Below, piece after piece: positions 55,262 to 64,000 of a DNA stretch of 64,000 bases. Numbering within the stretch: the first letter of the stretch is position 1; the number at the start of each line of letters is the position of its first letter. Origin of the DNA: Volvox africanus (lineage: Eukaryota; Chlorophyta; Chlorophyceae; Chlamydomonadales; Volvocaceae). The stretch lies in contig BSDZ01000103.1 of the NCBI GenBank assembly GCA_030268105.1, forward strand, positions 2,608,501 to 2,672,500, in the 5' to 3' direction. Under the pieces are notes generated by a model that saw only the letters and a program-made list of their open reading frames with translations, ran no database searches and was not told where the DNA came from. The position numbers and the translations under genes were made by a program.

Positions 55262-58200
55262 AAGGGACTGATACCCGACGAGGAGTTAGGCCTTATGTGT
55301 TAACCACTACTACTCCTAATTGTATCCAGTGATTCTGGCATGAAGAAGACTCTCCACTGCCGTTGATTAGATGATCAGATGGCTGGTAGATATGCGTTCT
55401 TAACGAATCCGTATCTGTGGAGCATCGTGGGTCGCAGGAGCGTAGCGGGGGTTCACTACGTTTGACTCTACCAATGACGATGAAGTCATTTTGATCCTTG
55501 AAATTCCGGACACCCGTGCGCTATAGGTGTCACTGACGACCTTATTGCTATTATGAAGAGCGATAAGCATTATGAGGTTGGCCCCTAGTCGTCTGAGCGG
55601 TCAGGTTACCCTCGCTAATGAGGGTAAGCATCCCATCGTGGGCAGAATCAGCCTTAGTCGTCGAAGGACCCTCTGTGTGTTAGGGCCCAATGAGTGCACC
55701 AAGGTCTCCCGGAGACAGCACTACATGGATATTGGGTGCCGCGACATAACGACAGTACCGCGCACGCATCGATATGGAGTCCAGCACAATTGGCCATTGT
55801 GCAAAAGGGAACCTATCGCCTAAGGTACCTTGTCTGTCGTACCAAGATGTCACACCAGAGGAGGGCGGAACTGTTGCGGAGCCTATGGTTAATTTCACTT
55901 AGCGGCGTTCGTCCGCCGAAATAAAGAACCCAAGCTTGAGGGGTGTAAGGCAATCTTATCAATGATAAGGAAAAACACCCATGAATTGCTTGTGAGGCCT
56001 TGGGTGCAACCGATTGCTACCACCGCACAGTCTCTTGTGAAAGATTCTGAGGTCGCAGTCCCCTATTGCCAAACTTATACTGATGCATTTGTCATCTTGG
56101 GGCTCCCACCTATGTTCCCTGCTGACTATAAGATCCCTCTTGTGCCCGAGCATTCCGTTTCACAACCTACGTACAGGCTAAGTCCGCTAAAGTTGAGCGG
56201 ATGAAACGGCGAGTGAGGGATCTGCTCGCAAAGGGTATGATTCGGCCCAGCACATCGCCATATTCTGCACCGATACTGTTTGTTGGTAAGAAGGATGGGA
56301 CGTTGCGTATGTGCATTGATTATAGGGGCTTGAATGCGACTACGATTAAAAATCGCTACCCTTTGCCGCGCGTCGATGACCTGCTCGATAAGCTGAAAGG
56401 CTCAGCTTATTTTTCCTCGATTGACCTTCAACAAGGGTATAATCAGATACGCATTGCTGCCTCTGATATCCCGAAAACCGCTTTCCGGACTCCCTTCGGT
56501 CACTTCGAGTACACGGTCTTGTCGTTTGGACTTACTAATGCGCCCGCCACATTTCAAGCAGTGATGGATCACATGTTCAGACCGTATATCGACAGGTTCG
56601 TCGTTTGCTATTTGGATGATATTTTAATATATTCCAAAACGCGCGAGGAGCACCTGAAGCATCTCGAGCTCGTGCTTGAGGTGATGAAGCGGGAGCAATT
56701 GTTTGCTAAACGCGCCAAGTATTTTTGGGCGCAGCCGCAAGTGGAGTATTTGGGCCACATCGTGTCGGCCACTGGGGTCAGGATGGACCCACGGAAGGTA
56801 GCTGTGGTTCGCGAATGACCCGTGCCTCAGAACCTCACCGAACTACGCCAGTTCTTGGGTTTGACTAACTACTTCCGTAAGTTTATTAAGAATTACTCCA
56901 TTATTGCGGCCCCGCTTACGAATTTGACGAAGAAAGGAGGTTTCGTTTCTCTCGAAGCCTGGACATCCGCGTATCAGCGGGCATTCGAAGAGCTCAAGCG
57001 AATCATCGCCGACGACGTTACCCTTTCTTTCCCTGATCACTCGTTGCCATTCCGTGTTGAAGTTGTATTGGATGCTTCCTTGCATGGAAGCGGCGCTGTA
57101 TTGTTGCAGGAAGGACGACTGATCGCCTTCATGAGTAAGAAATTCTCGGGTACGGAGACCCGATATACAACCGGAGAGCAGGAGCTGTTGGCAGCTCTAC
57201 ATGCTTTGAAGGAATGGTGTTGTTACCTCGAGGGCCGCCCTTTTACGCTGAAGACTGATCATAAGCCGCTGACATTCTTGCAGAGTGTCCCTACGCTTAA
57301 CCGATGACAAGCCCGGTGGATGGAGTATCTGTCTCGTTTCGACTGTACGTGGGAGTATATCGCCGGCAGGATTAATATTGCTGACGCTCTCAGTCGACAT
57401 CCATCATTACATGCTACAATTTTAGCAGCACTGGTTACTCGTTCACGCAGTCAGGAAGTGCCGATAGCAGCGGACCTTGCGCAGCGACTCAAGGTGGCGT
57501 ATGAAGTGGATCCATGGTTCGCTTCGCCCAACAATGTGGAACATTTGCACAGGCGCAATGATTTGTGGATACGGCAGGATGGCACGACCACACAAATCGT
57601 CGTGCCAAACGACGACGCTCTGCGCTACGATATTCTTGCGTGGTTCCACGAGGACCCGTTGGCAGGACATCCTGGAAGCACGCGATTGGCAGAGCTTGTA
57701 CGATGCTCATTCTGGTGGCCGCGCGTGGTGAAGGATGCGGAAAACTTCGTGCAAAGGTGCAGTTTATGCCAGCGCAATAAAGCACTATCCGGTAAGGGCC
57801 AGGGTTTATTACAACCTTTACCTATACCAGATGCCCCTTGGGAAAGTGTTTCTATGGACTTCGTAGTCGCGCTGCCCAAAACTGAGGGGGGATACGACTA
57901 GGTGTTCGTTATGGTCGATCGTTTGACCAAGATGGTTCATTTAGCCCCCTGCACCTTGTCTTGCACCGCTGAGCAAACAGCACGATTATTTTTCGATAAT
58001 GTGGTCCGATTGCATGGCATTCCTAAAAATGTGATCTCCGATCGCGGCGGTCAATTCACGTCTAAGTTTTGGGAAGCGCTATGTCAACTCGTCGGTATGC
58101 GCGTTCATTTGAGCACAGCATATCATCCACAATCCGATGGGCAAACTGAACGCATAAATCGCACACTGGGCGACATGTTGAGGAAATTCGTGGGACGCAC

Positions 58201-58948
58201 ACCCTCTGTTTGGGATACGTTTCTGACTTCGGCAGAATTCGCGCTTAACAACGCTGTTAACCGCTCTACAGGTCAAAGCCCTTTCTTTCTGAATTATGGA
58301 TTTCATCCTGCGCTACCCGTGTGGCGAGAATTGGAGATAAATATCCCTGCGGCTAAAACCTTTGCCAAGTCATTCCTATCCCGCATGACAGACGTGAAGG
58401 CATGCCTGGACGCGGCACAACAACGGACGACGGATTATTATAATAAATCTAAACAGGACGTAACATTTTCGTTGGGACAAATGGTATTACTGAGCACTAA
58501 GAACCTGCGTTCGCTCGCCGACGGTTCCCGTAAATTGTTACCTCGTTGGATCGGTCCATATCCCGTTGTTCGCATGGTAGGGAATGTAGCCGTGGAGCTA
58601 TCCCTACCTTCCGACATGAATATCCATCCCACATTTCATATTTCTTTAATTCGCCCTTATCGCGGCACAGCACCTGTTACGAACGACACCGATGCCCCTG
58701 CAGTAATGGACCCCGGTCCCGAGACCTGGATCGCAGGCAAGCAAAACGTGTATGATGTGGAACGCATACTGGATTATCGGGTTCGTCGCATTGGTCGACA
58801 ACGACGAAAGTGGAAGGTGCATGAATATCTGGTCAAGTGGACTGGCTATTCTAGCGAGCATAAATCGTGGGAGCCGATGTGTAACTTCTCGCCGGAAATG
58901 AAGCCCCTGTTGGAGGAAGCTCCTTTACGCGCCACGCAAACCCAATGA
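55262..58948 (+). pseudogene. Gyp-A2 Pol with multiple nonsense codons
   Basis: 55262-55960 is too decayed to assign (protease region). From about 56201 one frame encodes RT ([10 protein letters not shown]), RNase H (GEQELLAALHALKEW), integrase ([48 protein letters not shown]), [12 protein letters not shown] and a chromodomain ([21 protein letters not shown]). It is interrupted only by TGA at 56816, TGA at 57305 and TAG at 57899, without frameshift. The final 348 codons (57902-58948) are uninterrupted. Confidence 0.9.
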
Positions 58949-58970
58949 TCCTTGCAGTCGATGCTGTTCG

Positions 58971-59007
58971 ATGCAGCGAGGACGCTGCATACGGGAGGGG
59001 GGATAGT
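58971..59007 (+). promoter_or_regulatory. Conserved hairpin and polypurine tract (Gyp-A2)
   Basis: ATGCAGCG-AGGA-CGCTGCAT (58971-58990) followed by GGGAGGGGGGATAGT next to the 3' LTR, as in Gyp-B. Confidence 0.75.
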
Positions 59008-59822
59008 TGTTCTACACGGGTTCAATCACCGTTTACATTTATGAAGGCCGCAATGCATTCAGATATCATGAAGCATAATACAATCATATTAGCATGATAT
59101 ACTCGAGTATATCTAGCTAATCAGGCATGTCGCATCATCATTCACGACATCACGCTGTCGGTCAACATGTTTGACTCGAGGCTGATAATTAATGCGCGAC
59201 CTATCCATTGGCATATTATATCACGTAATAATACTTTGAATAGTATTACCTCATCTGTGTCATAAACCATACGCGTATGCAAGAATGCGACGATTGTGAT
59301 GGTTGGGTCGGCAACCGAATATCGATATTCGGACCTTTGCATATTGCATGCGTTGCATCCAATAATATCACGAATGACACGATATTTAGAGCAGTCTTAC
59401 CAAGGCACTCACACTTGAGATCGTAATCCAGTGAGACCTGTACTGCACATCGGTATCACGACGTGATAGGTGCGAGGACGGCCGCCTAGAGACCGAAGTC
59501 GGCGCAACGCTAACTTTGGACCAAGTATTCGAGTACTTAACTCTATTCGATACGCATACATACGATATAATAATTTACATTCGGCCTGAGCTATTCTAGC
59601 ATTCCATCTGCAGCCGAGTGATGAACATTGCCCACGGGGTCTGACGGCAGACTGTAATTCTGTAACTGAAGAACATTGTAAGTTGAATCTTTTCTTGCTA
59701 TTGAGTCTTCCGCTGTCTACTATTCGCATTAGCTTGCCTTGCTGTTCGTAAGCTTGGTACGCACGCAGCTAACACCTAGACGTGCAGAGCTAATACATGA
59801 TTGAAGAAGGAAGGATACAACA
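59008..59822 (+). repeat. Gyp-A2 3' LTR
   Basis: TGTTCTACACGGG to GGATACAACA. It differs from the 5' LTR at about four positions in 815 bp, two of them within the first 10 bases. Confidence 0.9.
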
Positions 59823-61708
59823 GGTTTGGCGCCGCGCTGCAGCTATGTCTTTCCGGCGTTCAATTGTTAGCGCCTGTCGTATTTGGCTACCGACCCATCG
59901 AATCGTGTCACGTAGTTGCTCCAGCAAGCCCCCCGCATCGGGAGGTGTGTGGGTGCTGCTCGATGCCGACCCATTATGGCTTGTTGAGTTATCCGCGCAA
60001 TCAGGCTGTTGGTATCCAGGGGCGGCCTGCATCCGTAGTTCCCTTTCGTATTCGTGTTTGAACCGGGTGTGTTCTCTGTGTAGCTTTTTCAGTCCTCTGC
60101 TGACTGTGCGTTTTGTGTGTATTTTGCCCGTATGTGGCGGTTTCTGCGGGCACAGGTCTAGTAGGATGTCTAGTCCCTTGTTGAGGGTTGTTTGAAGCAT
60201 TGCTGCCACAATCTCTACATTGACCGCCGTGATGCTGTCGTGGTCGCGAAGTAGTGTCATCAAGCGGGTGGCTGTCATATCAGTGGGGTCCTCGGTGTGT
60301 TTCGCAATGCCAGCCTCAATCTCATGGACGGCTGGGCGGAGGTATTTCTGGAGGCTGAGGATGTCCGACGTGAGCGAGGCATCCATCTTTGATTGCGCTG
60401 CATGGATTGTGGTGTTCGGAACCTGTAGTATCACGTTTTTCCATTTAATTCGGACCCCGTCTCCGTCTTGGTTCTTTTGGGGTCACCGGTCTCTTGGCGT
60501 CCCACAGGCGGATAGCGTCGATGGGCAGGCGGACATGTACGGGGTTATGGTCGAAGTTTCCTCCGGCGACAGAGACAGTGCAGTACGCTTGTGGTGTGTT
60601 CCCGTTTGCAGGTGTCCCCGCTTCTATGCTCTCGTGTAGAGCGGGGCACATCAGGATATCGTCTATTCGGCTTTGGTGTGTACAGCGTTCCTTGCTCCAT
60701 TGTTTGAAGGACGGGTGGCGGGGGGAGCGGTTTTCAGGCACCAGTGTGAGCATGTTATCGGTGATGCATTTGAGGTGTAGTCGGTCTGCTGTGTCAAGCA
60801 GGCCTGTGCTGCGGTCATCAGGGTTCAGGACGGCGTTAAAGTCTCCGGCCAGGATTACATGTTCCCCGTTATTCTTGGCCTGTCTTAGAACTGTCTGGCA
60901 GTGCACGTATATGTTGGTTCGGACTAAGGTGTCTTCCGGACAGTAGATGCCCAGCACGTGTAGGGAGGTACTTGCTGACGTGGAGATCATGCATTGGCAC
61001 AGGTGCCCATGTAGCGGGAGCGGCGGTGGTATGTGTGTCACTTGTCCTGCACGGGTGTAACAGGCACCGATCGCAATTGCGACACCTGATGTGAGGCGTT
61101 CCTTGCCAGAGTTACATGGTTTTGAACTGCATTAAAGTCTGTATCCCTGCGGCTCTTTGTGTAGGGCGTCTTTCATCCATCCGGTGCGGTTGCTGGTTTT
61201 AGTTTCGGTTAGAACAATGATATCGGCATCCCATGTCCACACATTACACAGTGTACTGAGGAGGTTCGTCCCCAGTCCTCGCACGTTGTGAGTGACGATG
61301 TGCATGTACCTGTGGTTTGTTCTATTGCGGCGTTCTGGGGGATTTGCGTTCTCCGGGTGTGAGGATGTGGTGCTTTTTACGGGGTTGGTCGACAGTCTTG
61401 GGCGCTGGGCACTGGGTTCACTGACGTTCCCACTTTCCCTTGTTGAGTGTGTCGTTTCCCCGGGGTGTTCAGCCCCGGCTGGGTTGGTGCGTTTGTTAGC
61501 CCGCCGTCGGAGATGGTCAGTGGTCGTCAGCGGTTTGGGTCTGTTGCATTGTGCGTCCGTGAGTTGGATATGCGGCGGAGTGTGCTTGGGATATCACTCT
61601 TGGCGGGGGCATTCGTGCGGGGCTCTCTCTAAGAGGGATGGGAGAGGCACGGCTGTCGGGTTGGGTGCTGGTGGATGGTAGTTGTCCTGTGCAGTTGGCT
61701 GTGGTCAT
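59823..61708 (-). pseudogene. LINE segment: ORF2 start, APE endonuclease and RT leader
   Basis: ORF2 starts at ATG 61708-61706, overlapping the ORF1 stop as ATGA. After a Pro/Thr-rich linker (frameshift near 61520), the APE domain begins MHIVTHNVRGLGTNLL (61313). It contains DIIVLTETK (catalytic Glu), HVILAGDFNAVLN, RIDDILMCPA and GNFDHNPVHVRL, ending near 60480. A break lies near 61130 and a one-base shift near 60455. 60434-59823 encodes an alpha-helical, charged linker (LRPAVHEIEAGIAKHTED, GLKKLHREHTRFKHEYE) that leads to RT. It is cut after ARRQT by Gyp-A2. Confidence 0.82.
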
Positions 61709-62496
61709 GTGCGTGTTCCTGGTGGCTTGGTTAATGTTCTCCCCGTTTGGCGGGCTAGTTGTGTTGCACGTGGGTGTTTGATCTTCCGCCGCTTTTGGCC
61801 TTGTGGCAGTCTCGTTGTTGTGCATGTGGTCCCGTTGGTTGTTTGGATCTCCGTATACTCGGTGTGGTCTGTGCGCACCCATGTGTCCAGGGGTATTATG
61901 TCTCGCAGGTCCACATGCGTTGCCGTGGGTTCTGTGTGGCGCCGAAGATTTAGGGTGTATATTGCGCCAGGTTCACGTGGCCATGTGGCGTTTTCGTCAC
62001 CGAGTTCCACAGGTTGCGGTTGCAGAAAGTCGTGGATGTACCACCGGTCCTTGTGTTTTCGTACTGCTATTGCATGGCCTGGGAGGTGTACGAGGAAGCC
62101 CCAGTTGCGTGCGTGTTCTGGCAGTTGGTGTAGTACGCTGCTTAACGTCACGTTGGGTTTTATTTGCTGTCCACTCCCTATGAAGGCAACATGCCGGTGT
62201 GCAGAGTCATTTCTTTGCTGTGCAGTTCGCACCGGCACGTTGTAGCGTAGGTATGGATTGATTGCCAGCGTTGAGAAGTTGCCTGTGTTTTGGTTGTGGG
62301 TTAGTCGCCATGTGGCGGCTGCATTGTGGAGTTCCCGGTCAGCCATGTGTTGCAGGATTGTATGACAGTATTGCAGTACATGCTGTGGGTCGATGTACGG
62401 TCCCCCTAGTAGGTTGTTTATGGCGTGGATCATGCAGAGCTCTTTCTGCTGTTGCTCGTGGTAAAGGGTGTCATCTGGGTTGTGCAGGTTTGTCAT
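61705..62496 (-). CDS. LINE ORF1: Josephin-like cysteine protease
   Basis: 263 residues from an ATG at 62496. The N-terminal half matches the Josephin (ataxin-3-type deubiquitinase) pattern. YHEQQQKELCMIHAINNLLG carries the Cys, followed by PYIDPQHVLQYCHTIL and GNFSTLAINPYL. A His block, GFLVHLPGHAIAVRKH, and RWYIHDFLQPQPVEL supply the probable catalytic His and Asp/Asn positions. The C-terminal third is polar and basic without a known domain. Dualen elements are published as encoding a cysteine protease; the Josephin assignment is my reading. The frame is intact. Its TGA overlaps the ORF2 ATG. The upstream end of the LINE is cut by the LTR at 62500. Confidence 0.75.
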   Translation of the reverse strand: MTNLHNPDDTLYHEQQQKELCMIHAINNLLGGPYIDPQHVLQYCHTILQHMADRELHNAAATWRLTHNQNTGNFSTLAINPYLRYNVPVRTAQQRNDSAHRHVAFIGSGQQIKPNVTLSSVLHQLPEHARNWGFLVHLPGHAIAVRKHKDRWYIHDFLQPQPVELGDENATWPREPGAIYTLNLRRHTEPTATHVDLRDIIPLDTWVRTDHTEYTEIQTTNGTTCTTTRLPQGQKRRKIKHPRATQLARQTGRTLTKPPGTRT

Positions 62497-62499
62497 TAT

Positions 62500-63313
62500 T
62501 GTTGTATGCCGGTTCGATCACCACTTGCACCGAAGTAGATCGCATTATATTCGAGCATTACGAAGCATGATATAATCATATTAGCATGATATATTTGAGT
62601 ATATCTAGCTAATCAGGCATGTCACATTATCATCTATGACATCACGCTGTCGGTCAACATGTTTGACTCGATGCTGATATTAATGCGCAATCTATCCGTT
62701 GGTATAATATTCCGCGTAATAATGCTTTGAATATTATTACCTCATCTGTGTCATAAACCATACGCGTATGCAAGAATGCGATGATCGCGATGGTTGGGTC
62801 GGCAACCAAATATCGATATTCAGACCTTCGCATATTGCATGCGTTGCATTCATTAATATCACGGATTACGCGGTATTTAGAATAGTGCTACGAAGGTACT
62901 CACACTTGAGATCAAAATCCAGTGAGACCTGTACTGCACATCGGTATCACGACGTGATAGGTGCAAGGACGGCCGCCTAGAGACCGAAGTCGGCTCAATG
63001 CTACTTTGGACTAAGTACCCGAGTACTTAACTCAATCTAATTCGTATACATACGTTTTATGCATTTATATTCGGCCTGAGCTATTCTAGCATAGCATCTT
63101 CAGCCGGATGATGAACATTGCCTGCGGGGTCTGACGGCAGACTTCTAATTTGCAACTGAAGATCATTGTAAGTTGAATCTTTCCTTATCTTTAAGTCTTC
63201 CGCTGTCATGTTGCTTGCACTGAAGTGTCTTGCTGTTCGTAAGCACCATGCACGTGTAGTTAACGCTCAGACGTGCAGATTCAGTGCATGATTGAAGAAG
63301 GAAGGATACAACA
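62500..63313 (+). repeat. 5' LTR of a further gypsy element (family A type)
   Basis: TGTTGTATGCCGGTTCG to GGATACAACA, 814 bp, clearly related to Gyp-A1 and -A2 LTRs but more diverged. It is inserted just upstream of the LINE ORF1 ATG. Its partner LTR would be beyond 64000. Confidence 0.85.
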
Positions 63314-63681
63314 AATTTGGTATCGAGACAGGTTCGTTGCCTGACTGTCTCATGGTGCTAAATCGGAAGTAAGTTCTCGCTTTGGTGGAAGTCCTCTAGA
63401 CATCTTTGCCAAAGAACTTGGACGTGCCATTTTGGACACCGTTGCTTCTGGTTTGTGATTGTTGCTGTTCTTTTCTAGTTTCCTGCATTTGTTGTGGGAG
63501 CTTGCGCTCTGAGTTGCAGGTGAATTTAGCTGTCCGGCACTGCTTGCGATATTTCCTGGTTATAATCTACATTCTGATCAGTGGAGACTTTGATCGCACG
63601 GACTACTAAGATTGGGACCAGCTTAGCACGTATTCGCTATACTTGCTCGCCATCCTGAAGAGTACTGTCGCCACTACGACT
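63314..63681 (+). other. Leader with primer-binding site and candidate gag intron
   Basis: AATTTGGTATCGAGACAGG (primer-binding site) is followed by a leader close to that of Gyp-B. The stretch around 63400-63530 keeps GRAILDTVASG, a donor-like GTTTGTGATTG and an acceptor GAGTTGCAG. Confidence 0.5.
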
Positions 63682-64000
63682 ATGGATGGAGCTGTGGATC
63701 AACAGGGTCTGCTGTCGCCTCAAATACAGGACCACACCAGTATCCCTGAGGTGATGAAACTCACGATCCCTGTGCCTAAGCTTCATATTGCGTATGATGA
63801 GAAGCCTAGGACCCCCGGACGTAGTGTTGCTGATGCAACTCGTGCATATGTGCGCGATACTAACAAGTACCTGCAGGCGGTCCATGGTGGTGGAAATGAT
63901 GGTATTAAATGTCTCTTCGTTGGCAACACCCTCTCGGGCGCGGCGAAAGACTGGTATGACGAGTGGACCACTGCACGGAGTGACTTCACGTTCGATGAAT
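63682..64000 (+). CDS. Gag of the right-end gypsy element (partial)
   Basis: ATG at 63682, open to the window end (106 codons). Residues PEVMKLTIPVPKLHIAYDE, VADATRAYVRDTNKYLQAV, CLFVGNTLSGAAKDWYDEW and TFDE match Gyp-B Gag much better than Gyp-A Gag, although the LTR is of family A type. The C-terminal part lies outside. Confidence 0.85.
   Translation, partial: MDGAVDQQGLLSPQIQDHTSIPEVMKLTIPVPKLHIAYDEKPRTPGRSVADATRAYVRDTNKYLQAVHGGGNDGIKCLFVGNTLSGAAKDWYDEWTTARSDFTFDE

Larger units (their letters stand above)
52731..59822 (+). mobile_element. Gyp-A2: chromovirus-type gypsy element
   Basis: 7,092 bp, LTRs 52731-53545 and 59008-59822 (815 bp each, about four differences). Flanks are GGTTC (52726-52730) and GGTTT (59823-59827), a 5-bp duplication with one later change. 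Excision restores the LINE frame ARRQT-QHLIATRP. It is a sister copy of Gyp-A1 in the opposite orientation, with several nonsense codons. Confidence 0.9.
12881..62499 (-). mobile_element. Dualen/RandI-like LINE, split by three gypsy insertions
   Basis: Four minus-strand segments (62499-59823, 52730-50130, 44326-41839, 13788-12881) join into one element of about 8.6 kb. Domain order from the 5' end: Josephin-like cysteine protease, APE endonuclease, RT (YADD), PCIF1-like domain, RNase H, CCHC knuckle and restriction-like endonuclease. Two endonucleases plus a protease is the published hallmark of Dualen. The 3' end carries an ATT-type repeat tail (12881-12906) and interrupts a gypsy LTR. The frame is a few frameshifts and stops from open, so it is a moderately decayed copy. 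At each insertion the frame is continuous after removing the element and one 5-bp target duplication. Confidence 0.85.

Overview
The window reads as nuclear DNA of a green alga, most likely a chlamydomonadalean (volvocine-like) species. Three things suggest this: a secreted protein with long Ser-Pro/poly-Pro tracts typical of hydroxyproline-rich algal walls, a Dualen/RandI-type LINE (a family first reported from Chlamydomonas), and chromodomain-bearing Ty3/gypsy elements. The species call is inference. No bacterial-style operons and no tRNA or rRNA genes were seen.

Left arm (1-12.5 kb) is host-like DNA with small repeats. A minus-strand gene (about 5056 to 609) encodes a signal peptide, a Pro-rich and acidic stalk and a C-terminal CAP/SCP domain, split by introns. 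A plus-strand gene fragment (about 6520-7689, perhaps to 8565) has a membrane-segment exon broken by a SINE-like repeat and carries a complete 391-bp TRIM in an intron. Further small elements are a 516-bp foldback repeat, three copies of a SINE-like repeat, and a decayed Ty1/copia gag-integrase fragment.

Right arm (12.5-64 kb) is one deep nest of transposons. The frame is a Dualen-like LINE on the minus strand (12881-62499), about 8.6 kb once its insertions are removed. In order it encodes a Josephin-like cysteine protease, an APE endonuclease, a reverse transcriptase, a PCIF1-like (adenine-methyltransferase-like) domain, RNase H, and a zinc knuckle with a restriction-like endonuclease. It sits in a gypsy LTR fragment, which itself abuts the copia remnant. 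Three gypsy elements split the LINE: Gyp-A1 (13789-41838, minus), Gyp-D (44327-50129, plus) and Gyp-A2 (52731-59822, plus). At all three sites the LINE reading frame is restored when the element and one 5-bp target duplication are removed. Gyp-A1 is in turn split by Gyp-B (19487-31270) and Gyp-C (31893-38334) and contains a 2,799-bp tandem duplication. Gyp-B contains a CACTA DNA transposon (20537-24852). A further gypsy element starts at 62500 and runs off the window.

The most unusual biology is in the gypsy elements. Gag and pol lie in one frame separated by a UAG codon in Gyp-B, Gyp-C and Gyp-D. In B and C the UAG is followed, after exactly 7 nt, by a 7-bp hairpin with an 18-nt loop and a compensatory base-pair change, which suggests programmed readthrough. 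Just after the UAG all three carry an extra domain before the protease. In Gyp-D it resembles phage-type Dam N6-adenine methyltransferases with an intact NPPY motif; in B and C the motif is lost. A short hairpin (GCG-AGGA-CGC) directly upstream of the polypurine tract is shared by Gyp-A, -B, -C and the tiny TRIM, which suggests a common cis-acting RNA signal.
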